A stretch of DNA of 64,000 nucleotides from Companilactobacillus nuruki (GCF_002872255.1 NZ_NIPR01000008.1:46202-110201), one strand, 5' to 3'. Positions 15,723 to 24,651 are shown, numbered from the stretch's first letter. Numbers and translations are program-made. Notes: generated by a model not told the origin, from the sequence alone.

Positions 15723-18353
15723 ATGGAAAATGAAATCTCACAACGTGAACTTGAGAATATAGAATTGGCTAAACAAGCTGCTCAAGAGGCAATTGTTTTA
15801 TTGCAAAATAAAAATAATATTTTGCCTTTAAAGAATAAAACCGTTGCTTTGTATGGTAGTGGGGCATTCGCTACAGTAAAGGGTGGCACTGGATCTGGCG
15901 ATGTTAATCAACGAAATGTAATTAATATTATGGATGGATTAGAGAATCACGGTTTTGATATTGTAACAAAATCTTGGTTAATAAGGTTGCAACGTTTTTA
16001 TCAACAAGAAAAGACACTTTATCAGGAAAAGTTAAAGGATGATCCGATGGCCTTATTGGCACCTGCCTTTAATTTTAAAGATCCAGAGATTGCTGACTTT
16101 GAGGATGCTTCAACTGGTATTTATGTCATTTCTCGTAGTTCCGGTGAAAATTATGATCGTCGGAATCATAAGGGCGACTTTAAGCTGACTGATAACGAAT
16201 TATCTAATATTAAGCAAATGAGTGAATATTATAATAATAGTATTGTTTTATTAAATGTAGGTGGAGTTATAGATACGAGTTTCATTGATCAATGTCCTTT
16301 GTTAGACAGTGTTGTTTTAGTTTCACAGTTGGGAATGGTTAGTGGTGATGTTGTTGCTGATGTTCTTGATGGTACAAGGACTCCCTCAGGTAAATTAACT
16401 GATACTTGGGCTTATTCTTATAATGATTATCCAACCTCAGAGAATTTTGGGATGTCGAATCCTGAATATGTTGAAGGAATTTATGTGGGTTATCGTTACT
16501 TTGATAGCTTTAATATTAAACCAAGATTTGAATTTGGATTTGGTTTGAGTTACGCCAAATTCTTTATTGATACACAGAAAATAAATATCAACGAACAACG
16601 TCTTCGCTTACAAGTAAAAGTTGAGAATATAAGCAAGCATTTCTCTGGTCAGGAAACTGTTCAAGTTTATGTTTCAAAACCACAAACTGAACTGTCAACT
16701 CCTTATCAAGATTTGATAGATTATCAAAAAACAACAGTTTTGAGACCTAAATCGCAACAGGTTTTAAATTTTGAAATTCCTATAAAAGATTTAAGTGTCT
16801 TTGATTCAGAGTTAAAAGCTTATATCTTGGTACCTGGAACATACTTAGTTAGAGTTGGAAATAGTTCTAAAAATACATCTATAGTGGCCTCTTTCAAACT
16901 AGATGAAAAAGTTATTCTTAAAATGGTCAATGATTCCTTGAAACCACGGATTGATCCAACGACTTTAATAGAGAATCAAGTTGAGTTAGAGCAGGCTAAA
17001 CATGTACCGTTCTTTATTTTAAAATCGGTAAATTTTCCAGATACTGACTTTGTTCAATATCAGGAAGAATCCGATGTAACAACGTTTGTGGCTAATAGAG
17101 ATTCTTTGCCAGGGAAGGGACTTGATGAGGTTGTCGAGGAAGTTAGAAATGCCTCTGGTAAAACTTTGCGAGATGTAGCTAATGGTGAGGTTGAATTAGC
17201 TGAGTTAGTTGCCAGTCTTTCTGAAAAGCAATTGATAAGTATTGTTGAAGGACAATTATCAAGTAACGATAATGGTGTAGTAGGAGTATCTTCTGATCTA
17301 GTACCAGGTGCAGCTGGACAAACGGGATCTATTTCTGAAAAAAAGATTCCAGCGATAGTAATGTCAGATGGTCCAGCAGGAATCAGAGTTGATCCAATTT
17401 TCAAAAAAAATAATCAAACTATTACTCACTATGCTACTGCTTGGCCAATAGGAACGGCTTTGGCTCAGACTTGGAATAAGGACTTGATTAGGAGAATAGG
17501 CTTTGCAATCGGAAATGAAATGGAAGAATTTGGTGTAGATCTTTGGTTAGCACCAGGTATGAATATTCACCGTGATCCACTTGGTGGTCGCAATTTTGAA
17601 TACTTCTCAGAAGATCCTTATCTTTCAGGAACAATGGCCGCTTATGAAACTAAGGGTGTTCAAGCACATGAAAAACTTGGTGTTACTTTAAAGCATTTTT
17701 TGGGTAATAATCAAGAAAGTCATCGTAATTATGGTAATAGCGTGATTGGTGAGCAAGCTTTAAGAGAAATCTATTTACGCAATTTTGAAATTGCAGTGAA
17801 GTTGGGATACCCAGTTGCCATTATGTCTTCATATAATCGAGTCAATGGAATATTTTCAGGTGCAAATTTTGATTCGTTAACAAATATTTTAAGGGATGAA
17901 TGGAATTTTGATGGATTGGTTATGACTGACTGGTTTAGTTCTGCCGATCCTAAAAAAAGCATGCATGCCGGCAATGATTTGATTATGCCAGGAGATTCGA
18001 AGTCTGAATTGTTAAGTTCTGTGAGTGATCTAGGTCCAGATCTTGATGAACAAGGAAATATCAGAATTAAGAAATCCTATGATATGTTGAAAAAGAAATT
18101 TGTAGAAAAAGAAATGTGGAATGATTTTGTCATTGAAGCTGATGGTCCGGTTGTTGTTAAATTACGGGTAGATGATTCATCAGAGTTACATGATAAAGTA
18201 AAAGAATGGGTCTATAATCGAGAAGGTCAAATCGTTGATGATCAACATATTCTTTTAACAGGTAAATGGAAGGATAATAATGACCTATATTTGGGGGATT
18301 TACAAAAATCAGCTATTAATGTATTAAAAGTTGTTTTGAAATTGAAATTTTAA
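15723..18353 (+). CDS. Glycoside hydrolase family 3, domain-permuted beta-glucosidase-like enzyme
   Basis: 876-residue GH3 enzyme with swapped domain order. The alpha/beta sandwich domain, normally second, comes first (AAQEAIVLLQNKNNILPLKN at residues 19-38, then VALYGSGAF), followed by a fibronectin III-like domain (about 285-395). The catalytic TIM-barrel domain comes last: SDGPAGIRVD near 548, TLKHFLGNNQE near 658, and the nucleophile D736 in LVMTDWF. Such permuted GH3 enzymes are known in some Firmicutes beta-glucosidases. No signal peptide, so it probably cleaves imported glucosides in the cytoplasm. SD AAAGGAGTG precedes ATG 15723; a terminator follows, so the gene is monocistronic. Exact sugar specificity cannot be read. 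Confidence 0.88.
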   Translation: MENEISQRELENIELAKQAAQEAIVLLQNKNNILPLKNKTVALYGSGAFATVKGGTGSGDVNQRNVINIMDGLENHGFDIVTKSWLIRLQRFYQQEKTLYQEKLKDDPMALLAPAFNFKDPEIADFEDASTGIYVISRSSGENYDRRNHKGDFKLTDNELSNIKQMSEYYNNSIVLLNVGGVIDTSFIDQCPLLDSVVLVSQLGMVSGDVVADVLDGTRTPSGKLTDTWAYSYNDYPTSENFGMSNPEYVEGIYVGYRYFDSFNIKPRFEFGFGLSYAKFFIDTQKININEQRLRLQVKVENISKHFSGQETVQVYVSKPQTELSTPYQDLIDYQKTTVLRPKSQQVLNFEIPIKDLSVFDSELKAYILVPGTYLVRVGNSSKNTSIVASFKLDEKVILKMVNDSLKPRIDPTTLIENQVELEQAKHVPFFILKSVNFPDTDFVQYQEESDVTTFVANRDSLPGKGLDEVVEEVRNASGKTLRDVANGEVELAELVASLSEKQLISIVEGQLSSNDNGVVGVSSDLVPGAAGQTGSISEKKIPAIVMSDGPAGIRVDPIFKKNNQTITHYATAWPIGTALAQTWNKDLIRRIGFAIGNEMEEFGVDLWLAPGMNIHRDPLGGRNFEYFSEDPYLSGTMAAYETKGVQAHEKLGVTLKHFLGNNQESHRNYGNSVIGEQALREIYLRNFEIAVKLGYPVAIMSSYNRVNGIFSGANFDSLTNILRDEWNFDGLVMTDWFSSADPKKSMHAGNDLIMPGDSKSELLSSVSDLGPDLDEQGNIRIKKSYDMLKKKFVEKEMWNDFVIEADGPVVVKLRVDDSSELHDKVKEWVYNREGQIVDDQHILLTGKWKDNNDLYLGDLQKSAINVLKVVLKLKF

Positions 18354-18394
18354 ATTTTGAATGTGGATAAACATATACAGATTTCGAGTATAAG

Positions 18395-18446
18395 ATAAAT
18401 AGCCTCTAGTAATCAAACTATGATTACTAGAGGCTATTTATTTTGA
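18395..18446 (+). terminator. Terminator of the GH3 gene
   Basis: 21-bp perfect stem (18395-18415 with 18421-18441), 5-base loop, followed by TTTT. Confidence 0.88.
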
Positions 18447-18560
18447 ACAGAAAGGTTATATTTGTCTAAAAACTATCGTTATAACGATAAAAAGTGCGTG
18501 AAGTGAATAAAAGTTTTAAATTCACAAAGTTTTTATTGAGAAATCTATAAATTTTGATAT

Positions 18561-18602
18561 ATCAATGATTTTACAATTGTAAATATTGATCATTTTACAA
18601 AT
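18561..18602. promoter_or_regulatory. Candidate operator of the deoxyribose operon (distal)
   Basis: A perfect 14-bp palindrome TTTACAATTGTAAA (18570-18583) is flanked by ATCAAT (18561-18566) and ATTGAT (18585-18590), and the half-site TTTTACAA recurs at 18593-18600. SorC/DeoR-type regulators bind such multi-half-site operators, and one is encoded at 22817. Confidence 0.5.
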
Positions 18603-18628
18603 AGTCAATTATCCATGAACATATTTTC

Positions 18629-18667
18629 TTTGTAACGGTTTACAAATGAAAAAATCACTGATATGCT
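18629..18667 (+). promoter_or_regulatory. deoC promoter with overlapping dyad
   Basis: -35 TTTACA (18639-18644), 17-base spacer, -10 TATGCT (18662-18667). The -35 lies inside the dyad TTTGTAACGGTTTACAAA (18629-18646), whose 7-bp arms flank CGGT. It looks like a LacI/CcpA-class site (degenerate cre with central GG), so catabolite repression or a specific repressor would block the polymerase. Confidence 0.55.
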
Positions 18668-18701
18668 GTAATCATAAATTTATGAAAGGGGTTTCATAAT
18701 C

Positions 18702-19349
18702 ATGGAACTTTCAAAATATATTGATCACACATTACTAAAACCAGAAGCAACAAGAGAACAAGTAGATAAAGTTATCCAAGAGGCTAAAGAACATAATTTT
18801 GCCTCAGTAATGATTAATCCATACTGGGTAAAACATACGCATGAAGAACTAGTTGGAACTGATATTCATACTGCAACTGTTATTGGATTTCCCTTGGGAG
18901 CAAACACTACTGATATCAAAGTTGCAGAGGCAAAAAAAGCCATGGATGATGGTGCTGATGAAATTGATATGGTATTAAATATCGGTGAACTTAAAGGAAA
19001 TAATTTAGAAGCTGTTGAAGCAGATATTAAGTCAGTTGTAGATGCAGGACATTCTGAAAATAAAATCGTAAAGGTAATTATTGAAACAGCATTATTAACC
19101 GATGAAGAAAAAGTTAAAGCAGCCAAATTAGTTATGGATGCTAATGCTGATTTTGTAAAAACTTCAACAGGATTCTCAACTTCTGGAGCCAAAGTAGAGG
19201 ATGTTAAATTACTTAAAGAAACTGTTGGCGATGCAATTGGCGTTAAAGCTTCTGGTGGTATTCATTCCAAAGAAGAAGCGGAGGCCATGGTTGAAGCCGG
19301 TGCTACAAGACTAGGAACAAGTGCAAGTATCAAGATTGTTAATGGATAG
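18702..19349 (+). CDS. deoC: Deoxyribose-phosphate aldolase
   Basis: Class I aldolase splitting 2-deoxyribose-5-phosphate into glyceraldehyde-3-phosphate and acetaldehyde. 215 residues, normal length. The Schiff-base lysine is K153 in FVKTSTGFS and the second active-site lysine is K182 in GVKASGGI; D90 in DEIDMVLN is the proton-relay Asp region. SD AAAGGGG at 18685-18691. First gene of an operon with permease, mutarotase-like protein and kinase, which together form a complete deoxyribose pathway. Confidence 0.96.
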   Translation: MELSKYIDHTLLKPEATREQVDKVIQEAKEHNFASVMINPYWVKHTHEELVGTDIHTATVIGFPLGANTTDIKVAEAKKAMDDGADEIDMVLNIGELKGNNLEAVEADIKSVVDAGHSENKIVKVIIETALLTDEEKVKAAKLVMDANADFVKTSTGFSTSGAKVEDVKLLKETVGDAIGVKASGGIHSKEEAEAMVEAGATRLGTSASIKIVNG

Positions 19350-19380
19350 AAGTTAGTTCATAAAATGGAGGATTAAGTAG

Positions 19381-20724
19381 ATGGATAGTCCAAATACAAT
19401 GACGACTGAAAAGAAAAGGTTTCATTTGTTTAAGTTAAATGCAGAGCAAACAGATGATGGATATTTAAATAAAATTCCTATTTTCCAATTTATTCTATTA
19501 TCATGTTTATTCCCTATGTGGGCCGCTGCTGCCAGCTTAAATGATATTCTAATTACACAATTCAAAACAATTTTTACATTGAGTAACTTTGCTAGTGCCT
19601 TTGTACAAAGCGCATTCTATGGTGGTTATTTCTTGATTGCTATTCCTGCTTCATTAGTTATTAAAAAGACTTCGTATAAAATCGCAATTTTAATTGGACT
19701 ATTATTCTACACCATGGGTTGCATGCTATTCTTCCCAGCATCAACAATGGCAACGTACAGTGTTTTCTTAGTTGCTCTTTTTGCAATTGCAATTGGCTTG
19801 AGCTTCTTGGAAACATCAGCAAATACATATAGTTCACTACTTGGACCGCAGAGCACATCAACTCTCAGGTTAAATATATCGCAAACCTTTTATCCAATTG
19901 GTGCTGTCAGTGGTATTTTGATGGGAAAATATATGATCTTTGGTTCAGGAGCTAGTCTTGAAAAACAAATGGCTGGTATGTCTGGGGCACAAAAGATTGC
20001 CTTTGGTGAACAGGCTTTACAAAAAACGCTGTTACCTTATAAATACATCATTATTGTTTTAATTGTAGGTATTATTCTTTTTGCTCTAACAGAATTTCCT
20101 AATAGTAAGCCAAAGGGGAATGACGTAAAGGCCGCTAAGATTTCGGAAACGATTAACTATTTAATACATAATAAAGAGTTTGTTAAGGGAATCTGTACGG
20201 AATTTATGTATATTGGCATGCAAACAGCCGTGTGGTCATACACAATTCGACTGGCCATGTCTTTAAATGGAAGTATCAATGAACGTGATGCCTCAACGTT
20301 TATGATCTATAGTTACATCGCTTTCTTCGTTGGTAAAATGGTCGCTAATGTATTAATGAAAAAGTATTCCCCATCAAGGATTTTGGCTGGATTCAGTGTA
20401 GTTGGTATTGCTACATTGCTCTATATTATTTTTGTCCATAACATGACTGCCGTTTATGCAGCGATTATAACAAGTGGTTTATTTGGACCATGTTGGGCAA
20501 CTATTTATTCCAAAACTCTGGATACAGTTAAAGATAAACGTCATACAGAAACAGCGGGAGCAATTATTGTCATGTCAATTGTCGGTGGATCATTTATTCC
20601 ATTGATTCAGGGATTGGCTGCAGATGCTTTTAAATCAATGTCATATTCATTTGTTGTTTCGTTAGTAAGTTTCGTTGTCGTATTATTCTATGCAATTGAT
20701 CAAATTAGACATAATAACTTGTAA
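19381..20724 (+). CDS. deoP: Deoxyribose/sugar:H+ symporter, FucP-type MFS permease (DeoP)
   Basis: 447-residue major facilitator protein of the fucose permease (FucP) branch, 12 membrane spans. Family features are FLETSANTYSSLLGP near residue 140 and LNISQTFYPIGAVSG near 162, counterparts of the FucP helix 4-5 signatures. Position between deoC and deoK, with a DeoX-like protein, argues for deoxyribose as substrate, as in the Salmonella deoQKPX system; specificity is inferred. SD GGAGG at 19366-19370. Confidence 0.83.
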   Translation: MDSPNTMTTEKKRFHLFKLNAEQTDDGYLNKIPIFQFILLSCLFPMWAAAASLNDILITQFKTIFTLSNFASAFVQSAFYGGYFLIAIPASLVIKKTSYKIAILIGLLFYTMGCMLFFPASTMATYSVFLVALFAIAIGLSFLETSANTYSSLLGPQSTSTLRLNISQTFYPIGAVSGILMGKYMIFGSGASLEKQMAGMSGAQKIAFGEQALQKTLLPYKYIIIVLIVGIILFALTEFPNSKPKGNDVKAAKISETINYLIHNKEFVKGICTEFMYIGMQTAVWSYTIRLAMSLNGSINERDASTFMIYSYIAFFVGKMVANVLMKKYSPSRILAGFSVVGIATLLYIIFVHNMTAVYAAIITSGLFGPCWATIYSKTLDTVKDKRHTETAGAIIVMSIVGGSFIPLIQGLAADAFKSMSYSFVVSLVSFVVVLFYAIDQIRHNNL

Positions 20725-20743
20725 TTAATAGGAGATTTAAAAA

Positions 20744-21760
20744 ATGACACTAATACATTTACAACACAGATTATTTAACGAAAAAGAATTTACTATTTTG
20801 GAAAATGATGATTTTTCAGTAGAATCATTTGTCTATCCTTCTGGAGTAGAGGGATTAGATGTAAAAAATTCACGTGGACATTTAACATTGCTTCCATATA
20901 TGGGAATGATTATCTGGGATGCAGTATTTGATGGTGAGTCTTTAAAAATGAAAGATATGTTCTCTCAACCGCTTCCAGGTAAGGGAATTGCTGACACTTA
21001 TGGCTGTTTTCAATTCTCGTCTGGTCTGTTAGGCAATGGAACACCTGGTCCAGAAGATCATTATCAATTACATGGCGAATTTCCAACCTCAAAAATGAGC
21101 AACGCTTATTTAGATGTTGAAGATGGTCAGATTACTATTGGAAGTAGTTTTGAATATGTAAAAGGCTTTGGACATCATTATATGGCAAAGCCAAGTGTAG
21201 TTATGCATAAAGGCAGTGGATTGTTTGATATTAAGATGAGTGTAACTAATCTTTCTAAATCTCAAGAAATGCCTCTGCAATATATGTGCCATATGAATTA
21301 TGCATACGGGGATAATGCTGAATTGACTGATTCATTACCTGATGGAACATTTAAGCTCAGAGAATCAGTTCCTTCACATGTTCATCCAACAAAAGAATGG
21401 TTGGCATATAACGAAGAATTGAAAAAATCTAGAAAAGTTATTAATAAATTAGATGATTCAAGTCGCTATGATCCAGAAATTGTCTTCTTTACGGATGATT
21501 TAACTCAGTATAGTGATACTGCAGAATTTAGAATGAACTTGAAAAATGGAAAGAACTTCTTAACTAAGATTCATACCACAGAATTTCCAATTGTAACTCG
21601 CTGGATTCTTTATAATGCTGATCAACAGGTTGCTGCATTTGCTTTACCTGGAACAAGTCGCCCAGAAGGTTATCACGCCGCTGAAAAAGCAGGAACATTA
21701 ATTTTCTTGAAACCACTTGAAGAACGCAAATTTAGCGTAACAACTGGGTTAGAAAAGTAG
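20744..21760 (+). CDS. deoX: DeoX-like mutarotase (DUF4432, aldose-1-epimerase superfamily)
   Basis: 338-residue beta-sandwich protein of the galactose-mutarotase superfamily, DUF4432 branch. Recognisable segments are SRGHLTLLPYMGMIIWDAVFD (residues 46-66), DHYQLHGEFPTSKM near residue 105 and PLQYMCHMNYAYG near 178, with histidines expected of an epimerase. In Salmonella the gene deoX of similar size sits beside deoP and deoK; a role in interconverting deoxyribose anomers is inferred, not shown. SD AGGAG at 20730-20734. Confidence 0.78.
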   Translation: MTLIHLQHRLFNEKEFTILENDDFSVESFVYPSGVEGLDVKNSRGHLTLLPYMGMIIWDAVFDGESLKMKDMFSQPLPGKGIADTYGCFQFSSGLLGNGTPGPEDHYQLHGEFPTSKMSNAYLDVEDGQITIGSSFEYVKGFGHHYMAKPSVVMHKGSGLFDIKMSVTNLSKSQEMPLQYMCHMNYAYGDNAELTDSLPDGTFKLRESVPSHVHPTKEWLAYNEELKKSRKVINKLDDSSRYDPEIVFFTDDLTQYSDTAEFRMNLKNGKNFLTKIHTTEFPIVTRWILYNADQQVAAFALPGTSRPEGYHAAEKAGTLIFLKPLEERKFSVTTGLEK

Positions 21761-21771
21761 GAGGAGAAATA

Positions 21772-22686
21772 ATGAGTGATATTACAGTTATTGGATCTAA
21801 TATGATTGATTTGATTACCTATTTGGATAAGATGCCAGTTGAAGGTGAGACTGTTAGTGCTCCTGATTTTGAAATGGGATTCGGTGGCAAAGGTGCTAAT
21901 CAGGCTGTTGCGGCTTCAAGGCTTGGATCAGATGTTGCTATGATCACAATGGTTGGTCACGATAATTTTGGGAAACAACAGCTACATAATTTTCATAGAG
22001 TAGGTATTGATACTAAATGTATAGGTGTTGGAAGCAAAAATAGTGGTGTAGCGCCAATTTTTGTAGATCCATCGTCAGATAATCGAATTATTGTTGTAAA
22101 AGGAGCAAATAATGAATTAACGCCAGAAGTATTGGATACATTTAGAGAGCAGATTAAGAATTCTAAATTGATTGTTTTGCAGCAAGAAATACCACTAGAA
22201 ACTAATTATCACGCTATTGATTTAGCTGTAAAATATGGAGTGCCTGTATTATTAAATCCTGCACCTGCTAATAAAGATCTTAATTTAGAATATGTTTCTA
22301 AGGTAGAGTTCTTCTCACCAAATGAAACTGAGTTATCAACCTTAACAGGTCTACCAACCACTAATCTTGATGAAATTAAAAAGGCGGCCCATGTATTGGT
22401 AGACAAAGGTGTTGGCAATATTATTGTTACTTTAGGTTCAAAGGGAGCTTTGTGGGTCAATAAGGATAATGAAGAAATTATTCCAGGAAAAAAGGTTGCT
22501 GCAGTTGATACAACCGGTGCTGGGGATTCATTCATTGGTTCATTTGCACATTACTTTACCGAGGGAGAGAGTGTTCCTGAAGCATTGAAGCATGCGAATG
22601 AATATGCAGCTGTTACGGTTACTAGAAAAGGGACTCAAAAATCATATCCGACAAAAGCTGAACTAAAAGAACTGGTAAATGTATAA
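21772..22686 (+). CDS. deoK: Deoxyribokinase/ribokinase, PfkB family
   Basis: 304-residue PfkB sugar kinase of the ribokinase type. Motif 1 GFGGKGANQAVAASRLG lies at residues 40-56; motif 2 DTTGAGDSFIGSF contains the catalytic base D252. The substrate is probably deoxyribose, giving the 5-phosphate that DeoC cleaves, because the neighbours are deoC and DeoP/DeoX-like genes; ribose activity cannot be excluded. AGGAGG before ATG 21772, 11 bases after deoX. A terminator follows. Confidence 0.88.
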   Translation: MSDITVIGSNMIDLITYLDKMPVEGETVSAPDFEMGFGGKGANQAVAASRLGSDVAMITMVGHDNFGKQQLHNFHRVGIDTKCIGVGSKNSGVAPIFVDPSSDNRIIVVKGANNELTPEVLDTFREQIKNSKLIVLQQEIPLETNYHAIDLAVKYGVPVLLNPAPANKDLNLEYVSKVEFFSPNETELSTLTGLPTTNLDEIKKAAHVLVDKGVGNIIVTLGSKGALWVNKDNEEIIPGKKVAAVDTTGAGDSFIGSFAHYFTEGESVPEALKHANEYAAVTVTRKGTQKSYPTKAELKELVNV

Positions 22687-22706
22687 TTTTTATAGAAATT
22701 ATGGAG

Positions 22707-22751
22707 AAGGCCCTCATAATCAAAAGAAGATTATGAGGGCCTTATATTTTA
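22707..22751 (+). terminator. Terminator of the deo operon
   Basis: 15-bp perfect stem (22707-22721 with 22729-22743) followed by TATATTTT. Confidence 0.85.
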
Positions 22752-22816
22752 ACTTAAATAGAAGTGAAGAATTGTTATATACTTAATTTAAAGGATATTT
22801 AAGGAGTGGGTTAATA

Positions 22817-23770
22817 ATGGAAGATACAGAATCTAAAAGAATAAAACAGTCTTTGAGGGCAGCAAGGTTCTATTATGAGAGTAATTATGACCAAAGTAAA
22901 ATTGCTAAAGAAATGGGACTATCTCGGCCCACGGTATCACGCCTACTCCAATATGCTAAGGATAACGGTTATGTCCAAATAAAAATTGTAGATCCATTCA
23001 ACGATGCTATTTCTTTAGAAAATAGATTTGAAGAGAAATATGGTTTGGATAAAGTGATTGTAGTATATACTCCGTCGACGGATTATAAAACAATAATTCA
23101 GAATATTGGAAAAGCTGGCGCTGAGTATTTAGAAAGTATTGTCAAAGATGGCGATTCTATTGGAGTTACATGGGGACATACGATGAGTGTGGTTGCTAAA
23201 AATTTGTCTGCTAAAGATAATCCTCAAGAGAATGTCAAGGTTGTTCAATTAAAGGGTGGAGTATCTCATTCTGAGACAAATAATTTTGCACGTGAGATTA
23301 TTTCTGAATTTGCAACAGCTTTTCATACCACTGCAGAAAGTTTACCATTACCTGTTATTTTTGATAATGCTGAAACTAGTCGTTTGGTCAAACAAGATAC
23401 CCATACAAAGTATATTATGGATGAGGGTAAAAAAACTAATATCGCTTTGTATACTGTTGGTACAGTTAGAGATGATGCAATGTTATTTAATTTGGGATAT
23501 CTTAAATCCAGTGAAATAGATTCATTAAAAAAGAACGCCGTAGGTGATATTAGTTCTCGTTTTATAAATTCTAAGGGTGAAATTGCCGATGAAAATATCA
23601 ATGAGCGAACGATTGGTATTGGTTTGGATGATCTCAAAGGAAAAGAATATTCAATATTGATTGCCGGTGGTGAACAGAAGATAGAATCAATTAGGGCGGC
23701 ATTACGTGGAAAGTATCCTAATGTGTTTATTACAGATGAAAATACTGCTCGAATACTTTTAGAGAGTTAA
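22817..23770 (+). CDS. SorC/DeoR-type sugar-binding transcriptional regulator
   Basis: 317-residue SorC-family regulator. Residues 10-60 hold a helix-turn-helix (QSKIAKEMGLSRPTVSRLLQ) and the rest is the sugar-phosphate-binding domain, with IGVTWGHTMSVVAKNL (residues 115-130) typical of the family. B. subtilis DeoR, which responds to deoxyribose-5-phosphate, is of this family, and the gene directly follows the deoxyribose operon, so it most likely controls that operon; the dyads at 18561-18646 are candidate targets. SD AAGGAG at 22800-22805; own terminator at 23790-23829. Confidence 0.85.
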   Translation: MEDTESKRIKQSLRAARFYYESNYDQSKIAKEMGLSRPTVSRLLQYAKDNGYVQIKIVDPFNDAISLENRFEEKYGLDKVIVVYTPSTDYKTIIQNIGKAGAEYLESIVKDGDSIGVTWGHTMSVVAKNLSAKDNPQENVKVVQLKGGVSHSETNNFAREIISEFATAFHTTAESLPLPVIFDNAETSRLVKQDTHTKYIMDEGKKTNIALYTVGTVRDDAMLFNLGYLKSSEIDSLKKNAVGDISSRFINSKGEIADENINERTIGIGLDDLKGKEYSILIAGGEQKIESIRAALRGKYPNVFITDENTARILLES

Positions 23771-23789
23771 GTTAGGAATATAATAATGG

Positions 23790-23829
23790 AAAAGTATCTC
23801 TAGATAATTATAAAGGGATGCTTTTTTTT
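23790..23829 (+). terminator. Terminator of the SorC regulator gene
   Basis: AAAAGTATCTC (23790-23800) pairs with GGGATGCTTTT (23815-23825) through two wobble-compatible positions, followed by a T-run. Confidence 0.7.
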
Positions 23830-23933
23830 CGTTCTTTGAAAAAAGAGAAATAAAATAAAAAACTGCCCACAAATGTGAGCAGCCAGTTATCGTCAATTTC
23901 GACAACTATACGATAGTTATCCTGTAGTGCCAT
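23808..23933 (-). other. Possible small ORF or structured RNA, minus strand
   Basis: A 41-codon frame (start 23933, preceded only by AAAG) lies beyond the FMN reductase terminator. It has an acidic N-terminal half, a hydrophobic stretch and the basic tail KERKK. However, its hydrophobic stretch is encoded by the T-tail of the hairpin at 23857-23882, so the frame may be accidental and the unit may be a short RNA. Several further inverted repeats (for example AACTATCGTATAGTT near 23905-23920) fill the region. Confidence 0.25.
23857..23882 (-). terminator. Minus-strand terminator of an unassigned short transcript
   Basis: On the minus strand CTGCTCACA and TGTGGGCAG pair around a two-base loop, the single difference being a U-G pair, and six T follow. 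It lies downstream of another terminator (23991-24013), so it should serve a separate short transcript. Confidence 0.55.
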
Positions 23934-23990
23934 TATCTTTAATAATTAATTTTACTTGATGTTCATCCATTTTTCGAAAGGACCTTAACA

Positions 23991-24011
23991 AAAAAACCAT
24001 CCTTGGGATGG
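23991..24011 (-). terminator. Terminator of the FMN reductase gene
   Basis: On the minus strand CCATCC-CAA-GGATGG plus a run of T directly follows the stop codon region. Confidence 0.75.
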
Positions 24012-24017
24012 CTTTAA

Positions 24018-24566
24018 TTAATATCTATTCAAAAGATCAACGTAAGCATCAACGATACTTTGTAAGAATCCAACAGTACCTTCAGCAACATTGCCATCTT
24101 CATCAAGAATATTTGTAACATTACCAATGTAAGCTTCTGGCTGTTGTAAAACGGGCATATTCAAGAATACTAATGATTGACGTAATACATGGTTAGCACC
24201 GAATCCACTGATAGCACCAGGTGAAACAGATACAACAGCAGCAGGTTTCTTATCCCAAGAACTAGCACCGTAAGGACGTGAGCCAACATCAATGGCATTC
24301 TTCAAACCACCAGGAATTGAACGGTTGTATTCAGGGGTAACAAACAATACACCATCGGCAGATTGAATCTTATTTCTGAATTCAGTATATTCAGCAGGTA
24401 CACTTTCAGGTGTATCAATATCCTCACTATATAGTGGCAAATTACCAAACTCTACAAATTCTGGTTCGTAATCATTAGGGAATAACTTCATAAGATTTTT
24501 AGCAATTTGCTTTGAATATGATCCCTTACGTAAACTACCTACAAGAACAGCAATTTTTTTTGACAT
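24018..24566 (-). CDS. NADPH-dependent FMN reductase family flavoprotein
   Basis: 182-residue flavodoxin-fold NAD(P)H:FMN/quinone reductase. The phosphate-binding GSLRKGSYS (residues 10-18) and the flavin-contacting TPEYNRSIPGGLKNAID (about 77-93) are the family signatures. Probably a cytoplasmic oxidoreductase of quinones, azo compounds or flavins, often linked to redox stress. SD GGAGGAAA precedes the ATG. Monocistronic; direct repeats upstream (24621-24651) may be its operator. Confidence 0.88.
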   Translation of the reverse strand: MSKKIAVLVGSLRKGSYSKQIAKNLMKLFPNDYEPEFVEFGNLPLYSEDIDTPESVPAEYTEFRNKIQSADGVLFVTPEYNRSIPGGLKNAIDVGSRPYGASSWDKKPAAVVSVSPGAISGFGANHVLRQSLVFLNMPVLQQPEAYIGNVTNILDEDGNVAEGTVGFLQSIVDAYVDLLNRY

Positions 24567-24620
24567 TTAAATTTCCTCCATCTTTTCGATGTTTCTAAAT
24601 TATCACAAATAGATTTATTC

Positions 24621-24651
24621 AACAAATATTTGTTCTCGCAAACAAATATTT
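24621..24651. promoter_or_regulatory. Direct/inverted AACAAATATT repeats upstream of the FMN reductase
   Basis: AACAAATATTTGTT (24621-24634) is a perfect palindrome, and AACAAATATTT recurs at 24641-24651, exactly 20 bp further (two helical turns). Located 55-85 bases before the reductase start, a likely promoter/operator zone. Regulator unknown. Confidence 0.5.

Noticed and set aside
23808..23933. Calling the 41-codon minus-strand frame a toxin gene
   Set aside because: Its hydrophobic region coincides with a terminator U-tail that automatically encodes Phe/Leu, and the ribosome binding site is poor.
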